DNA of 64,000 nucleotides from Trebonia sp963734665 (GCA_963734665.1 CAVTIR010000007.1:632012-696011); one strand, 5' to 3'; counted from the stretch's first letter, positions 40,960-50,377 are shown. The notes: generated by a model not told the origin, from the sequence alone. A program made the numbers and translations.

Positions 40960-41039
40960 TGTGTTGGATGCTTACCGGGAACACGCCGGGCAAGCCCCCG
41001 GCACCTCGACGCAACGGAGTACCAGGAAGGGGTCCGGAC

Positions 41040-42770
41040 ATGACCGAGGCTTCCGCGCAAGCAACGGGGGAGGGGAGCGACGGTGCGGCCGCCCTCACAG
41101 ACGGGATTCATCTGGTCATCGACGCACTCAAGCTCAACGGTGTCAAGACCATCTACGGGGTCGTCGGGATCCCGATCACCGATCTGGCCCGCCTGGCCCA
41201 GGCGGAGGGCATCCGCTTCATCGGCTTCCGCCATGAGAGCAACGCGGCGCACGCGGCGGCGGCGGCCGGCTTCCTGACCGGGAAACCCGGCATCTGCCTG
41301 ACCGTGTCGGCGCCCGGGTTCCTCAACGGCCTGGTGGGACTGGCCAACGCGACGACCAACTGCTTCCCGATGGTGCAGATCTCCGGGTCAAGCGAGCGGC
41401 ACATCGTCGATCTCCAGCGCGGCGACTACGAGGAGATGGACCAGCTCGCCGTGGCTAAGAACTTCGCCAAGGCCGCATACAGAATCCACCGGGCGCAGGA
41501 CATCGGAAGGGGTATCGCGAGGGCGTTCCGTACCGCCGCGAGCGGTCGCCCCGGCGGCGTCTACCTGGACATCCCCGCCGCTGTCCTCGGCGAGGTCATC
41601 GAGGCGGCGACGGGCGAGAAGTCGCTCTGGCAGGTCACCGATCTCGCACCGCGGCAGCTGCCCGCGGCAGATGCCGTTGACCGCGCGATCGAGCTGCTCG
41701 CGGCGGCACAGCGCCCCCTCGTTGTGCTCGGCAAGGGCGCGGCCTACGCCCGGGCCGACGCCCAGCTGAGGGAGTTCATCGAGACCACCGGCATCCCCTA
41801 CGTGCCGATGTCCATGGCCAAGGGCCTGCTGCCCGACGACCACCCGCAGTCGGCTGCCACGGCGCGGTCGCTAGCGCTGAAAAGAGCCGACGTCGTGATG
41901 CTTGTCGGCGCTCGGCTGAACTGGCTGCTTAGCCACGGCGACGCGCCGACCTGGAACCCGGACGCCAAGTTCATCCAGGTCGACATCGCCGCGGCCGAGC
42001 TGGACAGCAACCAGCCGATCGCCGCCCCGCTGGTCGGCGACATCGGCTCGGTCATGGACGCGCTGATCGAACGCGGCAAGCCGGGTCGCATCGCCGCGCC
42101 GATGACGTGGCGCGATGAACTGAGGGAGCGCACCGACGTCAACGTCGGCAAGATGGCCAGCCGCCTCGAGGCCGCCAAGACGGCGCATCCGATGAAGTTC
42201 CTTGGCGCCCTGCAGTCCATCCGCGACGTCCTGGCGGAGCACCCCGAGGCCTACGTCGTGAACGAGGGCGCCAACGCACTCGACCTGACCAGGAACACGG
42301 TCGGCATGAAGGTGCCGAGGCACCGCCTGGACAGCGGCACCTGGGGCGTCATGGGCATCGGCATGGGCTACGCGATCGCCGCCGCGGTCGAGACCGGCGA
42401 GCCGGTGGTCGCGATCGAGGGCGACAGCGCACTCGGGTTCAGCGGCATGGAGCTGGAGACGATCACCCGCTACAAGCTCCCCGTCACCACCGTGGTGCTC
42501 AACAACGGCGGCGTCTACCGCGGCGACGACCCATCCCCAAGCAGCGATCCGGCACCGACCTACCTCAGCGCCAGGCACGACTTGCTGATCGAGGCCTTCG
42601 GCGGCACCGGCTACCAGGCCACCACCCCGGGCGCGGTCGCGGCTGCGCTGAGCCGCGCTATCGAGACCGGCGCCCCGGCGCTCGTCGACTGCGTGATCGA
42701 CCCGTCAGACGGCACCGAGAGCGGCAACATCGGCCACCTCAACCCCAAGGGCCTCACGGCCAAGCAGTAA
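41040..42770 (+). CDS. oxc: Oxalyl-CoA decarboxylase
   Basis: 576 residues from ATG 41040 with GGAAGGGG upstream; the frame is open further 5' through the promoter, so this start is preferred. TPP-enzyme layout: GVVGIPITDLARLAQ and FRHESNAAHAAAAAGFLTGKPG (TPP-activating Glu), ISGSSERHIVDLQRGDYEEMDQ specific to oxalyl-CoA decarboxylase, and the TPP-binding GDSALGFSGMELETITRY to LNNGGVYRGDD. It converts oxalyl-CoA to formyl-CoA and CO2. The downstream Frc (48-bp gap) returns CoA to oxalate, completing the cycle. Confidence 0.95.
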   Translation: MTEASAQATGEGSDGAAALTDGIHLVIDALKLNGVKTIYGVVGIPITDLARLAQAEGIRFIGFRHESNAAHAAAAAGFLTGKPGICLTVSAPGFLNGLVGLANATTNCFPMVQISGSSERHIVDLQRGDYEEMDQLAVAKNFAKAAYRIHRAQDIGRGIARAFRTAASGRPGGVYLDIPAAVLGEVIEAATGEKSLWQVTDLAPRQLPAADAVDRAIELLAAAQRPLVVLGKGAAYARADAQLREFIETTGIPYVPMSMAKGLLPDDHPQSAATARSLALKRADVVMLVGARLNWLLSHGDAPTWNPDAKFIQVDIAAAELDSNQPIAAPLVGDIGSVMDALIERGKPGRIAAPMTWRDELRERTDVNVGKMASRLEAAKTAHPMKFLGALQSIRDVLAEHPEAYVVNEGANALDLTRNTVGMKVPRHRLDSGTWGVMGIGMGYAIAAAVETGEPVVAIEGDSALGFSGMELETITRYKLPVTTVVLNNGGVYRGDDPSPSSDPAPTYLSARHDLLIEAFGGTGYQATTPGAVAAALSRAIETGAPALVDCVIDPSDGTESGNIGHLNPKGLTAKQ

Positions 42771-42817
42771 CGCAGCCCGCGCCGCACCACCATGTCCCAA
42801 GAAGGGAAATATCGTTA

Positions 42818-44080
42818 ATGTCGCAAAAGGAACTGCCGCTCGCAGGCATCAAGGTCATCGATTTCACCGGCGTCCAGGCAGGCCCGGCATGCACCCAGAT
42901 GCTCGCCTGGTTCGGCGCGGACGTCCTCAAGGTCGAGCGCCCGGCCGGCGGCGACGTTACCCGCAACCAGTTGCGTGACGACCCTGACCTGGACGCCCTC
43001 TACTTCACGATGCTGAACAGCAACAAGCGCTCGCTGGCGATCAACACCAAAACGCCCGAGGGCCGCAAGGTCATGGAGCAGCTCATCAAAGGCGCCGACG
43101 TCCTGGTGGAGAACTTCGCGCCTGGCGCGATGGACCGGATGGGCCTCGGTTGGGACGTCATCTCCGCGTGGAACCCGCGGCTGATCTTCGGCTCGGTCAA
43201 GGGCTTCAACGACGACTCGTCCTACACGGACCTGAAGGTGTACGAGAACGTGGCGCAGTGCGCCGGCGGCGCCGCGTCCACGACCGGCTTCTGGGACGGC
43301 CCGCCCACCATCAGCGGCGGCGCGCTCGGCGACAGCAACACCGGGATGCACCTGCTGATCGGCATCCTGACCGCGATCATCGACAGGAACAAGACCGGCA
43401 TGGGCCAGAAGGTCTCCGTCTCCATGCAGGACGCCGTCCTGAACCTCTGCCGGGTCAAACTCCGCGACCAGCAGCGCCTGGAGAAGGTCGGCTACCTAGA
43501 GGAGTACCCGCAGTGGCCGAACGGCGAGTTCGGCGATGCGGTCCCGCGCGGCGGCAACGCGGGCGGCGGCGGCCAGCCCGGCTGGGTGCTGAAGTGCAAG
43601 GGCTGGCAGACCGACCCGAACGCGTACATCTACTTCACCATCCAAGAGCAGAACTGGGCCCGCACCGCGGACGCCATCGGCCACCCGGAGTGGAAGGACG
43701 ATCCGGGCTACACCACCCCCCGCGCCCGCGCGGACAAGATCTTCGAGATCTTCGCCGAGATCGAGAAGTGGCTCGCGGACAAAACCAAGTTCGAGGCCGT
43801 CGACATCCTCCGCCAGTGGGAGGTGCCGTGCGCCCCTGTCCTGTCCATGAAGGAGCTCGCCTACGACCCTGACTTGCGCAAGAGCGCCACGGTCGTCGAG
43901 GTCGAGCAGAAGGGCCGCGGCACCTTCCTCACCGTTGGCAGCCCGATCAAGTTCTCCACCTTCTCCCCGGAGATCACCGGCGCCCCCCTTCTCGGCGAGC
44001 ACAGCGACGAGATCCTGGCCGGACTCGGCTACGACGGCCCGGCCATCGCCGCCCTCCGCGAAAGCAAGGTCATCCTCTAG
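42818..44080 (+). CDS. frc: Formyl-CoA:oxalate CoA-transferase
   Basis: 420 residues from ATG 42818, AAGGGAAAT upstream. Very close in pattern to O. formigenes Frc: VIDFTGVQAGPACTQML, LYFTMLNSNKRSLAINTKTPEG, VYENVAQCAGGAASTTGFWDG, GALGDSNTGMHLLIG with the catalytic Asp, and the gating loop GGGGQPGWVLKCKGW intact. It transfers CoA from formyl-CoA to oxalate, giving formate and oxalyl-CoA. It is probably in one transcript with oxc and is followed by a strong hairpin. Confidence 0.93.
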   Translation: MSQKELPLAGIKVIDFTGVQAGPACTQMLAWFGADVLKVERPAGGDVTRNQLRDDPDLDALYFTMLNSNKRSLAINTKTPEGRKVMEQLIKGADVLVENFAPGAMDRMGLGWDVISAWNPRLIFGSVKGFNDDSSYTDLKVYENVAQCAGGAASTTGFWDGPPTISGGALGDSNTGMHLLIGILTAIIDRNKTGMGQKVSVSMQDAVLNLCRVKLRDQQRLEKVGYLEEYPQWPNGEFGDAVPRGGNAGGGGQPGWVLKCKGWQTDPNAYIYFTIQEQNWARTADAIGHPEWKDDPGYTTPRARADKIFEIFAEIEKWLADKTKFEAVDILRQWEVPCAPVLSMKELAYDPDLRKSATVVEVEQKGRGTFLTVGSPIKFSTFSPEITGAPLLGEHSDEILAGLGYDGPAIAALRESKVIL

Positions 44081-44146
44081 CGCCCCTCTCCGCCTCAGTC
44101 CGCGAAGCCAGCCTGTGCGGAGTCTGGCAGCGCCCTACCGAGGCAC

Positions 44147-44181
44147 CACCGGGCCCGGATCCGCAAGATCCGGGCCCGGTG
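44147..44181 (+). terminator. Hairpin after the oxc-frc operon
   Basis: Perfect 15-bp arms CACCGGGCCCGGATC / complement, 5-nt loop, 67 bases after the frc stop. No T run, as is common in actinobacteria. Confidence 0.7.
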
Positions 44182-44278
44182 CTGTCCCGTCAAGATCAAA
44201 ACCAAGAGCCCTCGGAACGGATTCGGCTTACTGGGGCCGCGGTAACCGAACCGCATGCGGACAGCCGATACTGGCGTC

Positions 44279-45649
44279 ATGACCGACCGATACATCGCAC
44301 TCGACCACGCGGCGCGCCACGCGGCGCGCTGGCTGGACAGTCTCGCCACCCGTCCTGTCCCGCCGCGGGCCACCGCCCTGGAGGTCGTCAAGGAGCTCGG
44401 CACCGAGCTGCCGGCGGGCCCCACACCCGCGAACGAGGTCATCGACCTCCTCGCCAGCGCCTGCGACCCCGGCCTGACCGCGATGCCCTCTGGCCGGTTC
44501 TACGGGATGGTGATCGGCGGCTCGCACCCGGCGGCCCTGGCTGCGGACTGGCTGGTCAGCGCCTGGGACCAGAACGCGGTGCTGCGCGCGGTGAGCCCGG
44601 CGCACGCGGCCGTCGAGGACGTGACGAGCGCCTGGCTGCTCGACCTCCTCGGCCTACCGGAAACGAGTGGCGTCGGCTTCGTCACCGGCGCGACGATGTC
44701 GATCTTCACCTGCCTGGCCGCCGCCCGCGACGCGGTGCTGCGGCGGGCCGGCTGGGACGTTTCAGTCGATGGCCTGTTCGGGGCGCCCCGGGTCCGCGTG
44801 CTTGTCGGCGCGCAGCGCCACGACACCGTCGACCTGGCCCTGCGCTACCTGGGCCTCGGCGCGCCGGAACCGGTGAGAGCCGACGACCAGGGCCGCATCG
44901 ACCCCGGTGCGCTGTCAGCCGCGCTCGACCAGATCCCCGGAGGAACTCCGACCATCGTCGTCCTGCAGGCGGGCAACCTCCACTCGGGCGCGTTCGACCC
45001 GTTCACCGAAGCGATCGGGGTCGCGCACGCCCACGGTGCCTGGGTGCACGTCGACGGCGCGTTCGGCCTCTTCGCGGCCGCGTCCCCGGCAACGAGGCAC
45101 CTCATGGACGGCTGCGACCAGGCCGACTCATGGACGACCGACGCGCACAAGACCCTCAACGTCCCCTACGACTGCGGCATCGCGATCGTCGCCGACCGGG
45201 CCGCGCTGCGCGCCGCGATGACGATGGGCGCCACGGATTACTTCATCACCGATGCAGCGGGTGACTCGTGCGACATGGTCCCGGAGAGCTCTAGGCGTGC
45301 CCGCGCGATCCCGGTCTGGGCGGTCCTACGCGCCCTCGGCCGTCAGGGCGTGGCAAACCTGGTCGACGGCTTCTGCCGCCACGCCCAAGCGTTCGCGGCC
45401 GGCATTTCCGCCATCGAGGGCGGACGCCTGGAAAACAACGTGGTCTTCTCCCAGGTATCGGCGAGCTTCGGCTCGGACGAGCGCACGGCGGAAGTCAGCA
45501 GGCGCCTCATGGCAGACGGCACCGCGTGGATGACCGGCTCCCGCTGGCACGACAAGGCGGTCCTGCGCATCTCGGTCAGCAACTGGTCCACCACAGACGA
45601 GGACGTGACCCGCAGCCTGGCCGCCCTCCGCAAGGCCAGTGCCTTTTAA
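44279..45649 (+). CDS. PLP-dependent group II decarboxylase-like protein
   Basis: 456 residues from ATG 44279; GATACT about seven bases before it suggests a leaderless start. Fold-type I PLP enzyme: FVTGATMSIFTCLAAARDAVL, VHVDGAFGLFAAA (Asp/His contacts to PLP), and the Schiff-base Lys in TTDAHKTLNVPYDCG. The C-terminal domain ends ISVSNWSTTDEDV. The pattern is that of aromatic amino acid decarboxylases and related aldolase-like relatives; the substrate cannot be told. It stands alone after the oxalate operon terminator and before an MFS gene. Confidence 0.85.
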   Translation: MTDRYIALDHAARHAARWLDSLATRPVPPRATALEVVKELGTELPAGPTPANEVIDLLASACDPGLTAMPSGRFYGMVIGGSHPAALAADWLVSAWDQNAVLRAVSPAHAAVEDVTSAWLLDLLGLPETSGVGFVTGATMSIFTCLAAARDAVLRRAGWDVSVDGLFGAPRVRVLVGAQRHDTVDLALRYLGLGAPEPVRADDQGRIDPGALSAALDQIPGGTPTIVVLQAGNLHSGAFDPFTEAIGVAHAHGAWVHVDGAFGLFAAASPATRHLMDGCDQADSWTTDAHKTLNVPYDCGIAIVADRAALRAAMTMGATDYFITDAAGDSCDMVPESSRRARAIPVWAVLRALGRQGVANLVDGFCRHAQAFAAGISAIEGGRLENNVVFSQVSASFGSDERTAEVSRRLMADGTAWMTGSRWHDKAVLRISVSNWSTTDEDVTRSLAALRKASAF

Positions 45650-45792
45650 TCATCCAGAACGGAGGCGTGTTCCACGTCATAGCCCATTCCCCTCCCGACG
45701 GGGTAGCGTCTTGCGCCGGAGACGACCGGGTTGGGAAAGGCGTTGAGCGACAGAGTGCGTGTGCTGCAGGAGTCGGAACGAGTCATGCCCCG

Positions 45793-47178
45793 GTGACCGT
45801 CACCGCCGAGGAAACGCAGGCCTCGCATCGGGTGGCGATCTTCTCGGTCGTGGGGATGGCCCTGCTGATGAGCTCGCTCGACGGGACGATCGTGGCCACC
45901 GCGCTCCACGCGATCCAGCACGGACTGCATTCCACGATCAACTGGACCGCCTGGGTCATCACGGCGTACTCGGTTGGCCAGGTCCTCGCGCTCTCACTGT
46001 CCGGCAAGCTGAGCGACCGAATCGGGCGGCGACGGTTCTTCCTCATCTCGGTCGTGGTGTTCACTGCGGCCTCGTTGTGCTGCGGGCTGGCGGGCAACAT
46101 CTACCTGCTGATCGCGCTCCGGGGCGCTCAGGCCGCCGGCGGCTCCGGCTTCACTCCGTCGGCAACAGGGATCATCACCGACAACTTCGGATCGTCACGC
46201 GACAAGGCGGTCGGGCTGTTCGGGAGCATCTTCCCGATCGGTTCGATGATCGGGCCGATCTTCGGCGGCCTGTTCGTCTCGTACTGGACCTGGCGAGGGA
46301 TCTTCTTCGTCAACGTGCCGATCGGCATCGCGCTGATCGTGCTCGGCCTGCGCTACGTGCCCCGCGACCGCGAGCGCCCGGAGCGCGAGCACCGCCCGAT
46401 GGACCTGACCGGCATGGCGCTGCTCGGTGTCGGGGCCCTGGCCCTGATGCTGGGCGTCAGCTACCTCGGCGAAGTCGGCGCGAGCGCCGCGTCGCCATTG
46501 TTCATCGGACCGGTGGTCGTCGGACTGCTCGGGCTGGCCCAGTTCGCTCGCCATATCCGCCGCACCCCGGATCCTTTCATCGCGCCGCGCTTCATCGCGG
46601 GCCGCGGGTTCGGGGCCGTCAACGTGATCAACGTCTTGAACGGTGGCGCGGTCGCCGGGCTGCTCGCGCTCGTCCCGCTGTACGCGGTCGATCGTTACCA
46701 GATCAGCACGCTCGGGTCGGGAACCCTGCTCACCGCGGAAGCCGTCGCCGTGATCGCGATGTCGAGCCTGGCCGCGATGGCGCTGCGGCGCACCGGCTAC
46801 CGGCTGCCGCTGTACACCGGCTCGGTATGCGTCGCGATCGGGTTCGCTGGCCTCGCCATCCGCCCCATCGGGCTCTCGCCCTACGCGTGGCTCGCGATAA
46901 CCGCGGCCCTGGTCGGCCTCGGGACCGGATTCGCTTCGCCGGCGAGCCGCAACGCGGGCCTGCAGCTCGCGCCTGATCAGTCGCCCGCTTTGGCGGCGCT
47001 GCGCTCGACCGGTCGCCAGGTCGGGCAGATCGTGGCGGTCTCGGTCACGACGACCATCATCGCCCAGTCGGCTTCGCCCGGCGAGCTTGAGGCGAAGGTC
47101 TTCGTCGTTTTCGCGCTGCTCCTCATCGCGTGCCTGCCAGTGATCGCCCGCGTCCCCGAACACCGGGGATCTTGGTGA
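45793..47178 (+). CDS. MFS transporter, DHA2 (multidrug-type) family
   Basis: 461 residues from GTG 45793; the frame is open upstream but that sequence does not look coded. Fourteen-helix type features: MALLMSSLDGTIVATALHAIQ in helix 1 with the motif D/A pattern of DHA2, SGKLSDRIGRRRFFLISVVVF (motif A), GSIFPIGSMIGPIFGGLFVSYWTWRGIFFVNVPIG (motif C region). The loop ERPEREHRPMDLTG precedes helix 7. Shorter than EmrB-type carriers (about 500). It may export a drug or metabolite by proton antiport. Confidence 0.85.
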   Translation: MTVTAEETQASHRVAIFSVVGMALLMSSLDGTIVATALHAIQHGLHSTINWTAWVITAYSVGQVLALSLSGKLSDRIGRRRFFLISVVVFTAASLCCGLAGNIYLLIALRGAQAAGGSGFTPSATGIITDNFGSSRDKAVGLFGSIFPIGSMIGPIFGGLFVSYWTWRGIFFVNVPIGIALIVLGLRYVPRDRERPEREHRPMDLTGMALLGVGALALMLGVSYLGEVGASAASPLFIGPVVVGLLGLAQFARHIRRTPDPFIAPRFIAGRGFGAVNVINVLNGGAVAGLLALVPLYAVDRYQISTLGSGTLLTAEAVAVIAMSSLAAMALRRTGYRLPLYTGSVCVAIGFAGLAIRPIGLSPYAWLAITAALVGLGTGFASPASRNAGLQLAPDQSPALAALRSTGRQVGQIVAVSVTTTIIAQSASPGELEAKVFVVFALLLIACLPVIARVPEHRGSW

Positions 47179-47197
47179 CGGCGCGCTAGATCGCCGC

Positions 47198-47680
47198 CTA
47201 ATGTTCCTGCGGCGGCTCCTGCGGCTCGATGGGTCTTTCGTCGTCGTCCGGGAAGTACCGGCTCCACCGTCGTCCGTCGAGCACGCTTAGCCACCGTAGG
47301 TGCCGGATCTCAAGCACGAACAGCGCCAAGGCGGTCGCCACCCCGGCGACCAGCAGCCGTCCCTGGCCTGCCGCGGCGCCGATCGCGGTAGCCGCGAATA
47401 TCGCTGCCGCCGTCGTTACGCCCATCACCACCTGGTGCGAACCGAACGCCTGCCGGAACACCAGGCCGCCGCCGATAAAGCCGATCCCGGTGATCGCGCC
47501 GGCCAGCACGTTGGGCGCGCCATTGATCGCGATGATCCCGACAACGCCAGCGCCCAGCCCTACTAGGGCGAAGACCCGGTCACCAGTCGGCGCGCCGCGC
47601 AGGTCCCGCTCGAAGCCGAGTAGGTAGGTCAGCGCCACGGCAACCAACAAGTGAGCCGAGTTAATCCAGCTCAATCCCAT
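47198..47680 (-). CDS. MgtC/SapB family membrane protein
   Basis: 160 residues from ATG 47680, GGAGGCGG upstream. MgtC pattern: LLVAVALTYLLGFERDLRGAPTGDRVFALVGLGAGVVG broken by variable residues, NVLAGAITGIGFIGGGLVFRQ, GVTTAAAIFAATAIGAAAGQG. Four to five membrane helices, ending with a hydrophilic acidic tail. Associated with growth in low Mg2+ or ATPase regulation in other bacteria. It converges on the MFS gene with a 19-bp gap. Confidence 0.85.
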   Translation of the reverse strand: MGLSWINSAHLLVAVALTYLLGFERDLRGAPTGDRVFALVGLGAGVVGIIAINGAPNVLAGAITGIGFIGGGLVFRQAFGSHQVVMGVTTAAAIFAATAIGAAAGQGRLLVAGVATALALFVLEIRHLRWLSVLDGRRWSRYFPDDDERPIEPQEPPQEH

Positions 47681-47837
47681 GGCGCCGCCTCCGCAGAGTC
47701 TTGTCCTTCCCGAGCCGAAGGCACTTTCTGCGCAGGATAGCGCACGTCGCGTTAGGCCTCCCTGCTCCGCTGGGGAGACCCTAGAGTGCAGTAACCGGAA
47801 GTTGGACGCACCTGCACGGGAAGGAGGACAAGGACGC

Positions 47838-48221
47838 GTGAGCACCGACGGAGCCGTCCAGTACCTGCGGTGGAAGAAGGACGTGGCCGAGCACGACTAC
47901 GCCGCTGCCTCCAGCTATCTCAGCATCCGCTTCGGGGAGAGCCGGGCTGAGAAGCTGGCGGCGGAACTGCGGAAGCTTCCTGTCATCACCCGGCGGGCCA
48001 ACGACATCCTGCGGGCCACCGGCCGGGTCCCGCTGCCGCTGTCCGATCCGGGCGTGCTGAAAGACCTGCAGAAGGTGCTGAGCGGGGAGAAGCTGTCCCC
48101 GATTCTCGTGGCCCAGGCAGATATCGCGGACGGCTACCACCGGCTCTCGCTCGCCTATGCGCTGGACCCGTACGCGGATGTGCCGCTCAAGCTCGGCGAG
48201 GTGGAGGCGCACCTCCCGTAG
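47838..48221 (+). CDS. Hypothetical 127-residue protein, ParB-like motif
   Basis: From GTG 47838 with AAGGAGG at 47821-47827. Begins VSTDGAVQYLRWKKDVAEHDYAAASSYLSIRFG; the middle has ELRKLPVITRRANDILRATGR. LSPILVAQADIADGYHRLSLAYAL recalls the DG(H/Y)HR segment of ParB/sulfiredoxin-like folds, though other ParB boxes are not evident. No operon partner; an SDR relic and serS follow. Real by ribosome site and codon pattern; function unknown. Confidence 0.7.
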   Translation: MSTDGAVQYLRWKKDVAEHDYAAASSYLSIRFGESRAEKLAAELRKLPVITRRANDILRATGRVPLPLSDPGVLKDLQKVLSGEKLSPILVAQADIADGYHRLSLAYALDPYADVPLKLGEVEAHLP

Positions 48222-48263
48222 CGCCATTACCTTTCCGGCGGGGTAGCGCGAAGGCCGAGTCGT

Positions 48264-48377
48264 CCGGTCCCGGACGCGGACGACGTGGCGCGGGCGATAG
48301 AGTTCATCACGGGTCGGCCGCCACATGTGCACCTGAACGTGGCGATGTTACGGCCGGCTCGACAACCCTACCCGTGA
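48264..48377 (+). pseudogene. C-terminal relic of a short-chain dehydrogenase
   Basis: In frame to TGA 48375-48377: PVPDADDVARAIEFITGRPP then HVHLNVAMLRPARQPYP, the typical last 35 residues of YdfG/clavulanate-dehydrogenase-like SDRs (DVA..I.F...RPPHV..N...+RP..Q). No SDR sequence continues upstream. It lies just before serS, in its probable promoter region. Confidence 0.6.
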
Positions 48378-48408
48378 CCTCCTACGACTTACCTCCGGGA
48401 TGCGTGCC

Positions 48409-49683
48409 ATGCTCGATCGCCGCTTCATACTCCAGAATCTGGACGAAATCCGACAGAACATCGCGAATCGGAATGTCGTCGTCGACCTGGATGAGTTCGT
48501 CCGGCTTGAGTCGCGCTGGCGCGCGCTTACGGCTGAGCAGGAGGAGCTCAACCGTCAGGCCAACAAGCTGGCCTCGGCCAATACCCGGCCAAGCGCTGAG
48601 CAGATCGAGCTCGGGCGGGAGCTGAAGACGAGGCGCGCCGAGCTGGAAGTGGAGCTCCGTGCCGCGGAGTCCGAGATGACGGACCTGCAAGCCGCGATCC
48701 CCAACATGACCCACCCGGCGGCGCCCATCGGCGCCACCGACGAGGCCAACCTGGAGATCGCGCGGGGTGCCACGCCCATCAGGGAGTTCGCGTTCCAGCC
48801 CAAGGATCACCTGGACCTGGGGGTGAAGCTCGGCGTCTTCGATTTCGAATCGGCGAGCCGTACCACCGGTCACGGCTTCTACTACCTCAAGGGCGACGCG
48901 GTCCTTCTCGACCTGGCCCTTCAGCAGTTCGTGGTCATGAAGCTCGCGGGCAAGGGCTTCCTCCCGCACGTCACCCCGGACCTGGCCCGCAGCTCGCTGA
49001 GCGCCGGAACCGGCTACAACCCGCGCGGGAACGAGACGCAGGTTTACTCCATCGCGGGCACGGACCTGTCGCTCATCGCGACTTCGGAGATCACGCTCGC
49101 CGGCCTGGAGGCCGACTCGATCGTCGCCGAGGAAAGGCTGCCGATCACCGTGTCCGGCCTGAGCCATTGCTTCCGCACCGAAGCGGGCTCGCACGGTCGC
49201 GCGGCCCGCGGCCTCTACCGCGTCCACCAGTTCACGAAGGTCGAGATGTTCGCCTTCACGCGACCGGAGGAGAGCGACGAAATGCACGCGCGGTTGCTCG
49301 AGATCGAAAGGGAGATCTTCGACGACCTTGAGATTCCCTACCGAGTTGTCGAGAACGCGACTGGTGATCTCGGCGCGGCCGCGTACCGGAAGTTCGACAT
49401 TGAGGCGTGGATGCCCGGGCGCGGTGACGGCGGCGCGTGGGGCGAGGTCACCAGCGTTAGCAACTGCACCGACTATCAGGCGCGCAGGCTGAACGTACGC
49501 TTCCGCGACAAGGAATCGGGCAAGGTCCGCCTTGTGCACACGCTGAATGGCACGGCGGTAGCGACCGGCCGCGCGCTCATCGCGATCTTCGAGAACTACC
49601 AGCAGAAGGACGGCACCATCGCCGTTCCCAAGGCGCTCCAGCCATTCGCCGGCATCCCCGTCGTCTCGGGTATCCGGGCCTGA
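48409..49683 (+). CDS. serS: Seryl-tRNA synthetase, divergent type
   Basis: 424 residues from ATG 48409; ATG 48400 is equally possible. The N-terminal coiled-coil arm spans about 30-100 (RALTAEQEELNRQANKLASA). Class II motifs: motif 2 SHCFRTEAGSHGRAARGLYRVHQFTKVEMF, motif 3 VHTLNGTAVATGRALIAIFENYQQKDG, with NATGDLGAAAYRKFDIEAWMPG between. The start MLDRRFILQNLDEIRQNIANR and RTEAGSHGRAAR, where housekeeping enzymes usually have R-S/A-EAG-A-GRDT-R, are unlike the standard actinobacterial SerRS. It may be a second copy of the type that confers antibiotic self-resistance or feeds a biosynthetic pathway, or simply this lineage's enzyme. Confidence 0.88.
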   Translation: MLDRRFILQNLDEIRQNIANRNVVVDLDEFVRLESRWRALTAEQEELNRQANKLASANTRPSAEQIELGRELKTRRAELEVELRAAESEMTDLQAAIPNMTHPAAPIGATDEANLEIARGATPIREFAFQPKDHLDLGVKLGVFDFESASRTTGHGFYYLKGDAVLLDLALQQFVVMKLAGKGFLPHVTPDLARSSLSAGTGYNPRGNETQVYSIAGTDLSLIATSEITLAGLEADSIVAEERLPITVSGLSHCFRTEAGSHGRAARGLYRVHQFTKVEMFAFTRPEESDEMHARLLEIEREIFDDLEIPYRVVENATGDLGAAAYRKFDIEAWMPGRGDGGAWGEVTSVSNCTDYQARRLNVRFRDKESGKVRLVHTLNGTAVATGRALIAIFENYQQKDGTIAVPKALQPFAGIPVVSGIRA

Positions 49684-49785
49684 CGCGCCGTGCACCCGTC
49701 GCGCTCGCGGCCGGCGCGGCGGGTGGCACAGGAACAGCGGCGGCGCGTACGTTCGCGCAGGCCGGTTACCGTGGCATGACGGCGC
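49683..49785 (+). pseudogene. Possible N-terminal relic of a short-chain dehydrogenase
   Basis: Directly after the serS stop the frame reads APVALAAGAAGGTGTAAART then FAQAGYRGMT, resembling the first strand, glycine-rich NAD loop (TGxxxGxG) and helix of an SDR. The loop Thr is replaced by Ala and the fold stops after 35 codons. Together with 48264-48377 it places SDR pieces on both sides of serS. Confidence 0.4.
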
Positions 49786-50079
49786 TTAACCGGCCTTGCT
49801 GATGATGCTGCCCATCTCGTCGGCGCTGAAGGCCCGCATCGTGGTCGAGCGGACGCTGCCGAGAGACCCTACCCGGAGTGCCGCCGCAGCGGCGTCCTCG
49901 TCGTCGGGGCACTCCATAACGGCGACAAGGTCGTAGTCGCCGGTCGTCCAGAGCATTTCACGTACGCTGCCGCCCAGGCTTTCGACGAGCTTAGTGAAAT
50001 CGGCTGCACGGCTGGGCGATTCCTTGTATTTCTTGATGCCATCGTCGGTCCATTTGACCAGACTTACATAAGTCCGCAT
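49786..50079 (-). CDS. GYD domain protein
   Basis: 97 residues from ATG 50079, GGGGG seven bases upstream; GTG 50085 is an alternative. TYVSLVKWTDDGIKKYKESP and WTTGDYDLVAVMECPDDEDAA carry the GYD signature (TGDYD). Small ferredoxin-like fold proteins of this family are common and of unknown function. It converges on serS. Confidence 0.85.
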   Translation of the reverse strand: MRTYVSLVKWTDDGIKKYKESPSRAADFTKLVESLGGSVREMLWTTGDYDLVAVMECPDDEDAAAAALRVGSLGSVRSTTMRAFSADEMGSIISKAG

Positions 50080-50377
50080 TTTCACACCCCCGTTGATGCC
50101 CGCGGGCGTCGGCGACCGCAGGACTCCGTAATTAGCCTGGTCCCGGTAAGACCCGAAGTCAAGCGTGCTAGATGACCACGGGTGATTGCTCGCGGTCTAG
50201 GTAGTCGTTGATGCGCAGGCGCATGGAGCGGTCCGGAATCATGACCACCGCAGCCTGGGGCGTAGTCTGTGAGTGCGACTGTATCCCGCTGCCGGGACTG
50301 CCGCCACGACGGCCAGCACCCACCCACCCCCGCCGCGCCGCGCGCACGGCCAGACGGCAGCGGAAAGGATCACGCAG

